Below, in pieces: positions 49,655 to 59,070 of a stretch of 64,000 nt of DNA (position 1 is its first letter; every line of letters starts with the position of its first letter). The notes below the pieces were generated by a model. The model did no database searches. It worked only from the letters and a program-made list of their open reading frames with translations, and had not been told where the DNA came from. The position numbers were made by a program, and so were the translations under genes. The stretch covers positions 1-64,000 of the forward strand of contig NZ_JBIPKH010000014.1 in the NCBI RefSeq assembly GCF_044068625.1. Direction: 5' to 3'. The DNA is from Desulfurivibrio sp044068625 (GTDB lineage: Bacteria > Desulfobacterota > Desulfobulbia > Desulfobulbales > Desulfurivibrionaceae).

Positions 49655-51189
49655 ACGCCACCCCGGCCCTGATCAACATCAATGCCTGGCTGCCCATCGC
49701 CATTCTCTTCAGCTCCTTTGTCGCCGGGATCATCATCTTCTTTCTGAGGGAGGAGAGCGTCGGCCTGCGCACCCTCCTCAACCTGGGCGGGGCGACGCTT
49801 AAGCTGGTGCTGATCGGGGTGATGATCCACGGCATGTTTCGGGGCCTGGAGTACGAGGCCGGCATCCCCTTCCTGCCCGGCATCACCCTGAGCCTGCGGG
49901 CCGACTCCCTGTCGGTGCTGTTCGCCGCCCTCTCGGCGGTACTCTGGCTGCTCACCACCATCTACGCCGTGGGTTATCTGGAAAACTCGCCCAACCGCAG
50001 CCGTTTCTTCGGTTTTTTCAGCCTTTGCGTCAGCGCCACGGTGGGGGTGGCCCTGGCCGGCAACCTGATCACCTTCCTGCTCTTCTACGAGATGCTGACC
50101 CTGGCCACCTACCCCCTGGTGGTCCATCGCGGCACTCCCCAGGCCCTGCGGGCCGGGCGAATCTATCTCTACTACACGGTGGGGGGCGGCGCCCTGCTGC
50201 TACTGGGCACCCTCTGGCTCTGGACCCTGGCCGGCGACCTCAATTTCACCCCCGGCGGAATCCTGACGGCCCTCGGCCCCGACCACCGCTTCAGTCTCCA
50301 GGTGATCTTTTTCCTGCTGATTGCCGGGGTGGGGGTCAAGGCCGCCCTCTTCCCCTTCTGCTACTGGCTGCCCGTCGCCATGGCCGCCCCGGCCCCGGTT
50401 TCCGCCCTGCTCCACGCGGTGGCGGTGGTCAAGGCCGGGGCCTTCGGGATCGTACGGGTGGTTTTCGACATCTACGGGGTGGAGTTCGCCCGCCTGCTGG
50501 CGGTACTGCCCTGGCTGGCGGGGTTGGCGGCGCTGACCATCATTTACGGCTCGTTGCGGGCCTTAAGCCAGGACAGCCTGAAAAAGCGGCTGGCCTGGTC
50601 CACGGTCAGCCAGGTTTCCTATATCGCCCTGGGGGTGGGGGTGGGCGGCCCCACCGCGGTGATCGGTGGCCTGGCCCATCTGGTGCATCAGGGCCTGATG
50701 AAGATCACCCTCTTTTTCTGTGCCGGCAACCTGGCCGAAACCCTGGGGGTGCATAAAATCTCCCAGATGACCGGCATGGGTCGGCGGATGCCCTGGACCA
50801 TGACCGCCTTCACCATCGCCGCCCTGGGTATGATCGGAGTCCCGCCCATGGCCGGATTTTTCAGCAAATGGTACCTGGGCTGGGGCGGGCTGGAGGTGGG
50901 CCAGCCCTGGGTGCTGGCGGTGCTGGGGCTCAGCACCCTGCTCAACGCCGCCTACTTCCTGCCGGTAATCTACCGGGTCTGGTTCCGGACCCCGGAACAC
51001 ACCCCCTTCCGGGATAATCGGGCCAGCCAGATCAATTACCGCCGGGGCGGCCAGGAGGCCAACTGGATGCTGCTGGTTCCCTCGCTGCTCACCGCCCTGC
51101 TGGTGCTGCTGGCGGGAATCATGGCCAATGCCCCTTGGAGCCCTCTCTCCTGGGCCACCATTATCGCCTTGGGAGGTTTCCGGCCATGA
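49651..51189 (+). CDS. second NuoL/M/N-like antiporter subunit
   Basis: A 512-residue polytopic protein. It has LFYEMLTLATYPLV (Glu of the channel), KAALFPFCYWLPVAMAAPAPVS, AVAVVKAGAFGIVRV (Lys) and VGGPTAVIGGLAHLVHQGLMK near the middle, and PPMAGFFSKWYLGW near the C-terminus. ATG 49651 has ggaggatgcc upstream and overlaps the previous stop. It is distinct in sequence from its neighbours, so it is not a recent duplicate. Confidence 0.82.
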   Translation: MNATPALININAWLPIAILFSSFVAGIIIFFLREESVGLRTLLNLGGATLKLVLIGVMIHGMFRGLEYEAGIPFLPGITLSLRADSLSVLFAALSAVLWLLTTIYAVGYLENSPNRSRFFGFFSLCVSATVGVALAGNLITFLLFYEMLTLATYPLVVHRGTPQALRAGRIYLYYTVGGGALLLLGTLWLWTLAGDLNFTPGGILTALGPDHRFSLQVIFFLLIAGVGVKAALFPFCYWLPVAMAAPAPVSALLHAVAVVKAGAFGIVRVVFDIYGVEFARLLAVLPWLAGLAALTIIYGSLRALSQDSLKKRLAWSTVSQVSYIALGVGVGGPTAVIGGLAHLVHQGLMKITLFFCAGNLAETLGVHKISQMTGMGRRMPWTMTAFTIAALGMIGVPPMAGFFSKWYLGWGGLEVGQPWVLAVLGLSTLLNAAYFLPVIYRVWFRTPEHTPFRDNRASQINYRRGGQEANWMLLVPSLLTALLVLLAGIMANAPWSPLSWATIIALGGFRP

Positions 51190-52922
51190 CCTCCTCCCCC
51201 ACCGCCCTGCTGCTGGCCCTGACCATCCTGACCCCGCTGCTGCTGGCCCTGCCGCTCTGGTGGCCGGCCCGGCGAGAGGCGACCCGGCGGCTGGCCCCCA
51301 TGGCCGCCCTCCCCGCCCTGCTGCTGGCCCTGTTGGGGGAGGAGGGGACGACCCTGGCCCTGCCCTGGCTGCTGCTGGGGACGGAACTGGGCCTGGACGC
51401 CACCGGCCGGATTTTTCTGCTGCTCAGCGCTTGGCTCTGGCTGATCGCCGCCTGGTTTGCCACCGCCTACCTGGCCGAGGACCGCCGCGCCCATCTGTTT
51501 CTGCTCTTCTTCCTGGCGGCCATGGCGGGTAATTTCGGGCTGATCGTCGCCCGGGACCTGATCAGCTTCAACCTCTTCTTCTCCCTGATGGGCCTGAGCG
51601 CCTACGGCCTGGTCATCCACCGCCGCGATCCCGCCGCCCTGCGGGCCGGCCGGATCTACCTGACCCTGGTGATCCTGGGGGAGGTCTTGATCTTTTGCGG
51701 GCTGGTGGGTCTGGTCTGGCAAACCGGCGGCATAGTGCAGCTGACCGCCCTCCCTGCTCCGGCGGGGCTGCCGCCGGCCCTGATTGCCTGTCTGCTGCTG
51801 GGCTTCGGAATCAAGGCCGGGATGGTGCCCCTCCATTTCTGGCTGCCCCTGGCCCATCCCGCCGCCCCGATTCCGGCCAGCGCCGTCCTCTCCGGGGTAA
51901 TGATCAAGGCGGGCCTGCTGGGCTGGCTCCGCTTTCTGCCCGGTGATGGCGCCGGGCCGGAGCTGGGTTCACTGTGCCTGCTGCTCGGGTTGGTCGCCGC
52001 CGGTTACGGCGCCCTCAAGGGGTTGACCCGGGATGACCCCAAAACGGTGCTGGCCTGGTCCAGTATCAGCCAGATGGGTCTGCTCACCGTGGGCCTGGGA
52101 CTGTTTTTGGCTGGAGGGGCGGCCCGGGAACCGGCCCTGGCCGCCATTCAGCTTTTCGCGGTCCACCACGGCCTGGCCAAGGGCGCCCTCTTTCTGGCGG
52201 TGGGGGTGGCCGGCCGGATCAACCTGAGGGAACCGCTCCTGGCGGCGGCGGTGCTGCTGCCAGCTCTTTCCCTGGCGGGAGCGCCCCTGACCAGTGGTTT
52301 TGCCGCCAAAAACCTGCTGCTGGAGGCCGCCGCCGGGCGGGAGTTTCTGCCTCCGTTGCTCAGCGCCTCCTCCCTGCTCACCGCCCTTTTGATGCTCCAC
52401 TTCCTACGCCGGCTCCGGGCTCTCCGCCAAGGGGAAAAGAGCGCCGCCACCCCGGCCGGGGCCAGCGGCCGACGGTTGCCCCTGGCGATCCTGGCTATCT
52501 CCGGCCTGCCGCCGCTCTGGTCTTTCCTGCCCGGGCTTGGTGAATTAACCGCCCGGCTGCCGGCTGCCGGCGGGGACAAGATCGGCGCCGCCCTGCTCCC
52601 CATCATCCTGGCCCTGGCCCTGGCCGGACTGGCTGGCCGCTTCCGGCCAAGGCCCAAGGAACGGGACCTGCGGCCCCACGCTGCCGGGGAACCTGGACCG
52701 GAACCCCATGACCGGCTGGCCGGCCTGATTCGCTGGTGGCAGCGCCACCGGGGCCAAAGGCAAAATCTCCAGGCCGCCGCCGAATTTCGCCGCCGCCGGT
52801 GGCTGGCCCAATGGCGCCAACGGGGACGGCGGACCCAACAGGCCCCCACCCCCTGGCCCCTGGCCGGAGTTTGCTCACTGGGGCTGATTATCCTGTTTTT
52901 TCTGTTGCTGCGGGTACCGTAA
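51186..52922 (+). CDS. third NuoL/HyfB-like antiporter subunit with basic C-terminal loop
   Basis: A 578-residue polytopic protein. FNLFFSLMGLSAYGLVIHRR is the TM5 region without the usual Glu (Ser/Met there), KAGMVPLHFWLPLAHPAAP and SGVMIKAGLLGWLRF follow the family, and FAVHHGLAKGALFLAVG. Near residue 480 comes an Arg-rich cytoplasmic stretch of about 70 residues (RHRGQRQNLQAAAEFRRRRW), then a last helix LIILFFLLLRVP. Apparent loss of the channel Glu suggests an altered coupling role. It ends the operon; sfsA converges 8 bases away. Confidence 0.78.
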   Translation: MTSSPTALLLALTILTPLLLALPLWWPARREATRRLAPMAALPALLLALLGEEGTTLALPWLLLGTELGLDATGRIFLLLSAWLWLIAAWFATAYLAEDRRAHLFLLFFLAAMAGNFGLIVARDLISFNLFFSLMGLSAYGLVIHRRDPAALRAGRIYLTLVILGEVLIFCGLVGLVWQTGGIVQLTALPAPAGLPPALIACLLLGFGIKAGMVPLHFWLPLAHPAAPIPASAVLSGVMIKAGLLGWLRFLPGDGAGPELGSLCLLLGLVAAGYGALKGLTRDDPKTVLAWSSISQMGLLTVGLGLFLAGGAAREPALAAIQLFAVHHGLAKGALFLAVGVAGRINLREPLLAAAVLLPALSLAGAPLTSGFAAKNLLLEAAAGREFLPPLLSASSLLTALLMLHFLRRLRALRQGEKSAATPAGASGRRLPLAILAISGLPPLWSFLPGLGELTARLPAAGGDKIGAALLPIILALALAGLAGRFRPRPKERDLRPHAAGEPGPEPHDRLAGLIRWWQRHRGQRQNLQAAAEFRRRRWLAQWRQRGRRTQQAPTPWPLAGVCSLGLIILFFLLLRVP

Positions 52923-52930
52923 GCGGACCG

Positions 52931-53635
52931 CTAAGGGGACAACCGCACGGGCAGGGGGGTATCGAGGAGGATTCGCCCGGGAGTGGGGGCGGCCCGGTAG
53001 GCCAGGATCCGGACCCCACCGGCGGCGGCTTCCCCCAGGGCGGCGGCGTAGGCGGGATCGATCCGCCCGGCCGGGGCAAAACTCCCCACGTCACCACGCT
53101 GCACGCAGAAGAGCAGGGCCGCCCCATGCCCGGCCTGAACCAGACTCAGCAACTCACCAAGATGCCTGGTCCCCCGGCTGGTCACCGCGTCGGGAAAGAG
53201 GGCCAGGCCATCCTCGGCCAAGGTGCAGTTTTTCACTTCCAGATAGGTGAGCCGACCGCCGCCGTGGTCGAGGAGAAAGTCCAGGCGGCTGTGGGCCGAA
53301 ACCTTGACCTCGGCCCGGATCGCCGCCAGGGGCTGCAGCTCCCGGATCACCCCGTTCTCCAGGGCCTCCCGCGCCAGGGCGTTGCTGCGGGCGGTGTTGA
53401 TCCCCACCCAAACGCCGGCCACCTTGACCAGCTCCAGGGTATGGGGATATTTGCGGCCGGGATTGGTGGAAACGGAGAGCACGACCTCCCCGTTCTCCTC
53501 GATACAGCCCAGCATGCTGCCCGAGTTGGGGCAGTGGACGGTGAGCTCGCGGCCGTCTTCCAGGCGCACGTCGGCCAGAAAACGCTGGTAGCGGCGAATC
53601 ATTCGGGCTCTGATCAGGTGGGGTGGTAAATCCAT
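52931..53635 (-). CDS. sfsA: SfsA family DNA/RNA nuclease-like protein
   Basis: A 234-residue protein with the OB-like N-terminal part (RRYQRFLADVRLEDGRELTVHCPNSGSM, quoted here as RYQRFLADV and HCPNSGSM) and the restriction-endonuclease-like core (RLDFLLDHGG, YLEVKNCTLAEDGLALFPDA, GTRHLGELL). The PD-(D/E)XK-type residues are the Asp and the E-V-K. First named for sugar fermentation stimulation in E. coli. ATG 53635 gives the standard length. It follows phoB by 10 bases. Confidence 0.9.
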   Translation of the reverse strand: MDLPPHLIRARMIRRYQRFLADVRLEDGRELTVHCPNSGSMLGCIEENGEVVLSVSTNPGRKYPHTLELVKVAGVWVGINTARSNALAREALENGVIRELQPLAAIRAEVKVSAHSRLDFLLDHGGGRLTYLEVKNCTLAEDGLALFPDAVTSRGTRHLGELLSLVQAGHGAALLFCVQRGDVGSFAPAGRIDPAYAAALGEAAAGGVRILAYRAAPTPGRILLDTPLPVRLSP

Positions 53636-53645
53636 GGGAAAAACG

Positions 53646-54359
53646 CTAGGCCTTGAGCCGGTAGCCGATTCCCCGCACCGTCTCGATACAGCCGCCCGCC
53701 TCGCCCAGTTTTTTGCGCAGGCCGAAAACCTGCACATCCACCGCCCGGGGGGTGATGGCGTAATCATAACCCCGCACCGCGTCGATGATCTGCTGGCGGC
53801 TGAAAACCCAGCCGGGGCGGCGGGCCAGCAGTTCCAGAATGCCGAACTCCGACAGGGTCAGGGCCACCGGTTCCCCCCGGACCAGCACCTCGTAGCGGCG
53901 GGGATCGATCACGATTTCGGCCAGCCTTACCACCCCGCCCTCACCCCCTTCCCGACCCTCACCGTCGCCTTCACGGCCGCGGCGCAAAGCTGATTTGATC
54001 CGGGAGATCAGGATCTTGGGACTGAACGGCTTGGTGATGTAGTCATCGGCCCCCAGGTCCAGGCCGGCGCTGATCTCATCTTCGGCACCGCGGGCGGTGA
54101 GCATGATGATCGGCAACTGGCGGCTGCGGGGATCGTGACGCAGCTTTTTGCAAACCTCGCGCCCGTCCAGACCGGGCAACATGATATCCAGAATCACCAG
54201 ATCGGGTTTGTCCCGAAAAACCAGGGATAAGGCCTGTTCACCGTTATCGGCGTAGATCACCTGAAACCCGGCCTTGACCAGGTTATAGCCCACCAACTGC
54301 TGAATATTTTCGTCATCCTCGACAATCAGGATGGTCGGTTTGGCACTTTCCGGCCCCAT
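53646..54359 (-). CDS. phoB: PhoB-type phosphate regulon response regulator
   Basis: A 237-residue regulator. The receiver (1-125) has the phospho-Asp58 in LVILDIMLPG, acidic pair near 14-16, and the K-P-F-S-P switch region. A Gly/Glu linker (about 130-145) joins the winged-helix OmpR/PhoB DNA-binding domain (VALTLSEFGILELLARRPG, VDVQVFGLRKKLG, VRGIGYRL). The start is ATG 54359, or GTG 54365 overlapping the phoU stop. Confidence 0.88.
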   Translation of the reverse strand: MGPESAKPTILIVEDDENIQQLVGYNLVKAGFQVIYADNGEQALSLVFRDKPDLVILDIMLPGLDGREVCKKLRHDPRSRQLPIIMLTARGAEDEISAGLDLGADDYITKPFSPKILISRIKSALRRGREGDGEGREGGEGGVVRLAEIVIDPRRYEVLVRGEPVALTLSEFGILELLARRPGWVFSRQQIIDAVRGYDYAITPRAVDVQVFGLRKKLGEAGGCIETVRGIGYRLKA

Positions 54360-54361
54360 GT

Positions 54362-55039
54362 TCACCCCAGCTTGTGGCGCACGATTTTGCCCTGCGCCAT
54401 GTAGATGATATCCTCGCAGATATTGGTGCAGTGGTCGGCGATCCGCTCCAGGGACCGGGCCACCCCCAGCAATTTGGCCAGATAGACATGCTGGGCCGGA
54501 TTGTGGGCGATGATCTCCTCCAGCTCCTCCCGGATCGCCCGCTTGTCGGTATCCACCTCGTCGTCGGTCAGACAGACCCTGTAGGCCAGGTCGGTGTCCT
54601 CGTTATGAAAGGCGTCCATGGTGCTTTTCAGCATCCCCATGGTCTTTTCATACATCGACTTGAACATCTCCGGGACCATCATCCCGGCGGTATCATAAAC
54701 ATCGGTATCCATCTCGGCAATCTGCAGCACCTTATCGGCGATCTTGGCCGCCAGGTCGCCGATCCGCTCAAGATCGCCGTTGATCTTCAACACCGTGACC
54801 AGAAAACGCAGATCGCCGGCCACCGGATGGTAGAGGGCCATGACCCGCAGACACTCCTCCTCCAGCAGGATCTCCAGCCGGTCGATCTCCTCCTTGTCCA
54901 GGCGGACCACCAGGCGGGCCGCCTCGGCGTCCTTCTCCAGCAGGGATTTCACCGCCCGCTGCAAATTTTCCTCGATCAGGGTGGCCAGCTCCCCGGTACG
55001 GTTTTTAATCTTATCAATCTCCTGGATCAGGCGGGGCAT
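54362..55039 (-). CDS. phoU: phosphate signalling protein PhoU
   Basis: A 225-residue, all-helical protein with two PhoU three-helix bundles. LYHPVAGDLRFLVTVLKING-DLERIGDLAAKI (metal-binding E/D segment) and LGVARSLERIADHCTNICED match the family. It tunes PhoR activity with the Pst transporter. ATG 55039 has an agaggagtaattcc site. It follows phoR after a 110-base gap. Confidence 0.9.
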   Translation of the reverse strand: MPRLIQEIDKIKNRTGELATLIEENLQRAVKSLLEKDAEAARLVVRLDKEEIDRLEILLEEECLRVMALYHPVAGDLRFLVTVLKINGDLERIGDLAAKIADKVLQIAEMDTDVYDTAGMMVPEMFKSMYEKTMGMLKSTMDAFHNEDTDLAYRVCLTDDEVDTDKRAIREELEEIIAHNPAQHVYLAKLLGVARSLERIADHCTNICEDIIYMAQGKIVRHKLG

Positions 55040-55148
55040 GGAATTACTCCTCTAAGGTCATAAGGACAGATGGCTTTTTTCCGTCACAACTTGCTAAAGA
55101 GATAGTCCCCGTTTGTTAGCGTTAGATTAGATTTCCATTAAGAGAAGA

Positions 55149-56948
55149 TCAAGGGGTGTCTGCGGAATCGGGCAGATAAATGGTAAAAACCGTGCCTTGG
55201 CCCGGCTCGCTGCTCACCTCCACCCGGCCCCGGTGGGCCTGGACGATATGCTTGACGATGGCCAGCCCCAGACCGGTTCCCCCCATCCGGGTACTGCGGG
55301 CCTTGTCCACCCGGTAGAAACGCTCGAAGAGCCGGGGCAGGGCGGCAGCGGGAATCCCGGGCCCCCGGTCGCGAACCATGATCATGATTTCGCCCTCCCC
55401 GGACCGGGCCTCGATGGTGATGGGCCTGCCCGGCGGACTGTACTTGATGGCGTTGTCGATCAGATTGACCAGGGCCTGCTCCAGCAGGGCCGGATTGATC
55501 CAGGCCCGCAGCTTCTCCGGGCCGTGCAGCGCAAGCGCCATCTCCCGCGCCGCCGCCCGCTCCCGGCAGACCTGGACCGCCGCCTGCAGGGTCTCCAGCA
55601 GGGGCAACTCCTGCAATGGAATCTCCCGGCGACGGTCCTCCTGCTCGATCCGGGAGAGGGTCAGCAGGTCCTCGACAATGGCGTGGAGCCGACGGGATTG
55701 CTGGAGAATGATCCCGGTGAAGCGGCGGGCCCCCTCCGGTTCCTCCAGGGCCCCGTCGAGCAGGGTTTCGGCAAAACCTTCGATGGAGGTGATCGGAGTT
55801 TTAAGCTCATGGGAAACGTTGGCGACAAAATCGCGGCGCAGGCTTTCCAGGCGGCGCAGGCGGGTGAGATCGCTGATCACCACCACCGCCCCATGGCCCC
55901 GATCATCCAGATCGGCCAGGCGGTTGCCCTGGACCCGGCAGAAATGTTCCCTTCCCTGCGGACCCAGCAGGGTAAGATCGCTCTCCACCGGCTCCCCGCC
56001 GGTTAAGGTCTGGCGAATCAGTTGTTTAAGGGCACTGTTGCGGATGGCCACCTCGATATTTTTACCTTTGGTCCGTTCCGGTTGCACCCCCAGTAGATCG
56101 GCGGCGGCCTGGTTGATCTCCACCACCCGTTCGGGCCCGTCCACGGTGATCACCCCATCCACCATGCTGCAGAAAACCGTCTGCAACTGCCCCCGCTGGC
56201 GCTCGATGGTCCGCAGCCGCCGGTCAAGCTGTCCGGCCATCCGGTTCATCGCCCGGGCCAGAGCGACCACCTCCTCCGGCCCATCTTCGGTGATCCCGCC
56301 ACTGAGTTCACCGGCGGCAAAACGCTCGGCCCCCGCCTTCATCTCCTCCAACGGGCGGCTTAAATGGCGGGCCACCAGCCAAGCCAGCATGATCACCAGC
56401 AGGGCGATCAACAGCCCGCTGAGGGCGATCTGCCGCAGAATCTCGGCCAGGGCTTCGTTAACGGCGGTCAGGGCGATGGCGGTCCGCAGCACTCCCACCA
56501 CCTGACCCTCCTGCATCAGGGGAATCGCCACATACATGGTGTCGTACTGGACCGAGCTGCTGAAACGGCGATCACCGCCACTCCGGCCGGCCAGGGCGGC
56601 GATGATCTCCGGCCGGCCGCCATGATTTTCCATGGCCGCCGGCTCCTGCTCGGAGTCGGCCAGGACCAGACCCGAGGGGGCGACCACGGTGAGGCGGGTG
56701 CCGGAGGCCCGGCCCGCTTCCCGACAGTAGCTCTGCAAGGATTCCAGCTGAGCGGCCCGCACCAGCTCGGCCACCTTGCCGTGCAGCAGCACCGCCCGGG
56801 CTTCCAGGTCCAGCTCCACCTGCTGGAGATAAAAACCGCGCACCGAACTGCCGGCCAGCCAGGAAACCGCCAGCAGGGCCGCTAAAGCGATCAGAACATG
56901 GCTGGGATAAAGGTACCAGACCAGCCGCCGATGACTGCTTGCCGCCAT
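55149..56948 (-). CDS. phoR: PhoR-like membrane sensor histidine kinase
   Basis: A 599-residue kinase. Two membrane helices (about 18-35 and 176-195) frame a periplasmic sensor domain of about 140 residues. A HAMP domain (about 196-248), PAS domain (about 255-360), HisKA with His380 in ANVSHELKTP, and HATPase_c (DNAIKYSPPG, DRGPGIPAAAL, GTGLGLAIVKH) follow. In E. coli PhoR lacks the periplasmic domain; longer forms like this occur in Gram-positives and Desulfobacterota. It phosphorylates PhoB. No pst genes are in the window. Confidence 0.85.
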   Translation of the reverse strand: MAASSHRRLVWYLYPSHVLIALAALLAVSWLAGSSVRGFYLQQVELDLEARAVLLHGKVAELVRAAQLESLQSYCREAGRASGTRLTVVAPSGLVLADSEQEPAAMENHGGRPEIIAALAGRSGGDRRFSSSVQYDTMYVAIPLMQEGQVVGVLRTAIALTAVNEALAEILRQIALSGLLIALLVIMLAWLVARHLSRPLEEMKAGAERFAAGELSGGITEDGPEEVVALARAMNRMAGQLDRRLRTIERQRGQLQTVFCSMVDGVITVDGPERVVEINQAAADLLGVQPERTKGKNIEVAIRNSALKQLIRQTLTGGEPVESDLTLLGPQGREHFCRVQGNRLADLDDRGHGAVVVISDLTRLRRLESLRRDFVANVSHELKTPITSIEGFAETLLDGALEEPEGARRFTGIILQQSRRLHAIVEDLLTLSRIEQEDRRREIPLQELPLLETLQAAVQVCRERAAAREMALALHGPEKLRAWINPALLEQALVNLIDNAIKYSPPGRPITIEARSGEGEIMIMVRDRGPGIPAAALPRLFERFYRVDKARSTRMGGTGLGLAIVKHIVQAHRGRVEVSSEPGQGTVFTIYLPDSADTP

Positions 56949-57093
56949 GACTTACGCTCCAGCAAAGAGTAAATTGAACTTGGCCGTTGACCGCCCAAAC
57001 CCGATTGGACCACAACTGCCGGGAGCCGGTCAACCATTCACCCCAACTACTCTGGGCTTGACGCCGTTTTTTTTTGCGGGCACACTGCGGCAC

Positions 57094-58938
57094 ATGAACG
57101 ACCAGCTCATCATCATCACGGTGATTATCGCCGCCATGGCCATGTTTCTCTGGGGCCGCTGGCGGCACGATATGGTGGCGGTGGCCGCCCTGCTGGTCTG
57201 CGTGCTGACCGGGCTGGTCCCGGCCGGGGAGGCCTTTGCCGGCTTCGGCCATCCGGCGGTGGTCACGGTGGCCTGCGTCCTGGTCCTCAGCTACGGCCTG
57301 CAGATCACCGGGGCGGTGGACCTGGTGGTACAGAAAATAATGCCCAAGGCGGCGGGGCCGACGGTCAGCATCCTGGCCCTGACCAGCCTGGCCGCGGTAC
57401 TTTCGGGATTCATGAACAACGTCGGCGCCCTGGCGCTGCTGATGCCGGTGGCCATTCAACTGGCGGCCAAGCAGGAGCTGCCGCCGGGCAAAATCCTGAT
57501 GCCCCTGGCCTTCGGCTCGATCCTGGGGGGCACCACCACCCTGATCGGCACCCCGCCCAACCTGATCGTTTCGGGCTTCCGGGCCGAAAACGGCCCGGGC
57601 GGTTTCGCCATGTTCGACTTTCTGCCGGTGGGGGCGGCAATCACCGTGGTCGGAGTACTCTTTGTGGGGCTGGTGGGCTGGCGCCTGGTGCCGGCCCAGA
57701 AACGGACCGACAGCGCCGGGTTTGATACCGGGACCTATCACAGTGAAGTCCGGGTGGTGGAAGGCAGCAAGGCGGCGGGCCTCTCCCTGCGGGAAGCGGA
57801 GCAGATCCTCGACGAGGCCGACGCCCAGATCCTGGGCCTGGTGCGCCAGGATTTCCGCCTCTCGGCACCCTGGCCGGGCCGGGTCCTGCGCCCGGACGAC
57901 ATTCTGATCATCCAGGCCGAACCCGAATCCCTGGCCGGGGCCCTCTCCAGCCTGGGCTTGAAGCTGGAAGAGGACGTGCCGCCGCCGGAAGAACCGGAAC
58001 CGGCAAACAACGAAGCCCCGGCCGGGAAACCCGGTGAAGAACCAGCCACCCCGGAGAAGAACGACGAGAAGAGAGGCCCCGACGAGATCGTGATCCAGGA
58101 GCTGGTGGCCATGCCCAGCGGGCTGCTGGTGGGGCGTTCGGCCACCGACCTGCAACTGCGCACCCGCTACAGCATCAATCTACTGGCCATCTCCCACCGG
58201 GGCTACCGCACGATCAAACGGCTGCGCACCACCCCCATCCAGGCCGGCGATGTCCTGCTGATGCAGGGCACGGCGGAAGCCCTGGCCGCCTTTGCCGCCG
58301 AATTCGGCTGCCTACCCCTGGCCACCCGTGATATCCGGGTGCCGCAAAGGGGCCAGGCCCTGATTGCCGGGCTGATCATGGCCCTGGCGGTGACCACCGC
58401 CGCCTTGGGCCTGCTGGCACCCCCCATCGCCTTTGCCGCCGGGGTCCTGGCCTTTGTCGCCCTGCGGGTGGTGCCGTTGCGCTCGGTCTACCTGGCCATC
58501 GACTGGTCGGTGGTGGTGCTGCTGGCCGCCATGCTGCCGGTGGCGGGGGCCATGGCCTCCACCGGCGCCGCCGACCTGATCGCCGGCTTCCTGCTGGCCA
58601 ACGTGGCCCAAGGCCAGGCGGTGATCGCCCTGGTGGTGCTGCTGGTCGCCACCATGCTGCTCACCGATTTCATGAACAACGCGGCCACCGCCGCGGTGAT
58701 GTGCCCCATCGCCATCAGTGCCGCCACCCAACTCGGGGTCAACCCGGACACCTTCCTGATGGCGGTGGCCATCGGCGCTTCCTGCGCTTTCCTCACCCCC
58801 ATCGGCCACCAGAACAACACCCTGATTTTAGGCCCCGGCGGCTTCGGTTTCGGCGACTACTGGCGCATGGGCCTGCCCACCGATCTCCTGGTGGTGACGG
58901 TCAGTGTTCCGATGCTGCTCTGGATCTGGCCGCTCTAG
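57094..58938 (+). CDS. SLC13-family permease with two TrkA-C domains
   Basis: A 614-residue membrane transporter. The two transmembrane halves carry matching hairpins (SGFMNNVGALALLMPVAI in the first, TDFMNNAATAAVMCPIAI in the second), and TTLIGTPPNLIVSGF is the anion/Na+ site. The middle cytoplasmic stretch (about 205-420) has two TrkA-C-like regions (VVEGSKAAGLSLREAE; VAMPSGLLVGRSATDL) with an acidic/Pro linker. Members move sulfate, dicarboxylates or other anions with Na+. ATG 57094 has only a weak ribosome site. Confidence 0.82.
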   Translation: MNDQLIIITVIIAAMAMFLWGRWRHDMVAVAALLVCVLTGLVPAGEAFAGFGHPAVVTVACVLVLSYGLQITGAVDLVVQKIMPKAAGPTVSILALTSLAAVLSGFMNNVGALALLMPVAIQLAAKQELPPGKILMPLAFGSILGGTTTLIGTPPNLIVSGFRAENGPGGFAMFDFLPVGAAITVVGVLFVGLVGWRLVPAQKRTDSAGFDTGTYHSEVRVVEGSKAAGLSLREAEQILDEADAQILGLVRQDFRLSAPWPGRVLRPDDILIIQAEPESLAGALSSLGLKLEEDVPPPEEPEPANNEAPAGKPGEEPATPEKNDEKRGPDEIVIQELVAMPSGLLVGRSATDLQLRTRYSINLLAISHRGYRTIKRLRTTPIQAGDVLLMQGTAEALAAFAAEFGCLPLATRDIRVPQRGQALIAGLIMALAVTTAALGLLAPPIAFAAGVLAFVALRVVPLRSVYLAIDWSVVVLLAAMLPVAGAMASTGAADLIAGFLLANVAQGQAVIALVVLLVATMLLTDFMNNAATAAVMCPIAISAATQLGVNPDTFLMAVAIGASCAFLTPIGHQNNTLILGPGGFGFGDYWRMGLPTDLLVVTVSVPMLLWIWPL

Positions 58939-58972
58939 ATTCCCCAACCGGCCCTCCCCGCAAAATTCATGA

Positions 58973-59002
58973 TTGACAAAATGGTTTTTCAGCCAATAGA
59001 GT
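58973..59002 (+). promoter_or_regulatory. promoter of the triheme cytochrome gene
   Basis: TTGACA (58973-58978) and TAGAGT (58997-59002) are 18 bases apart, about 65 bases ahead of the start codon. Confidence 0.5.
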
Positions 59003-59070
59003 GGCAAAATAGGCAACCGTCTTACCACAAAGTGATATTTGATTAAAAATCAGCAACAGAGGAGGAGCAG

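Noticed and set aside
55040..55148. Pho box between phoR and phoU
   Set aside because: ctgtccttatgacctta only partly resembles one half-site; no second half at 11-base spacing.
56572..58155. 527-codon minus-strand frame over the SLC13 gene
   Set aside because: Shadow composition and overlap with both phoR and the permease; no motif.
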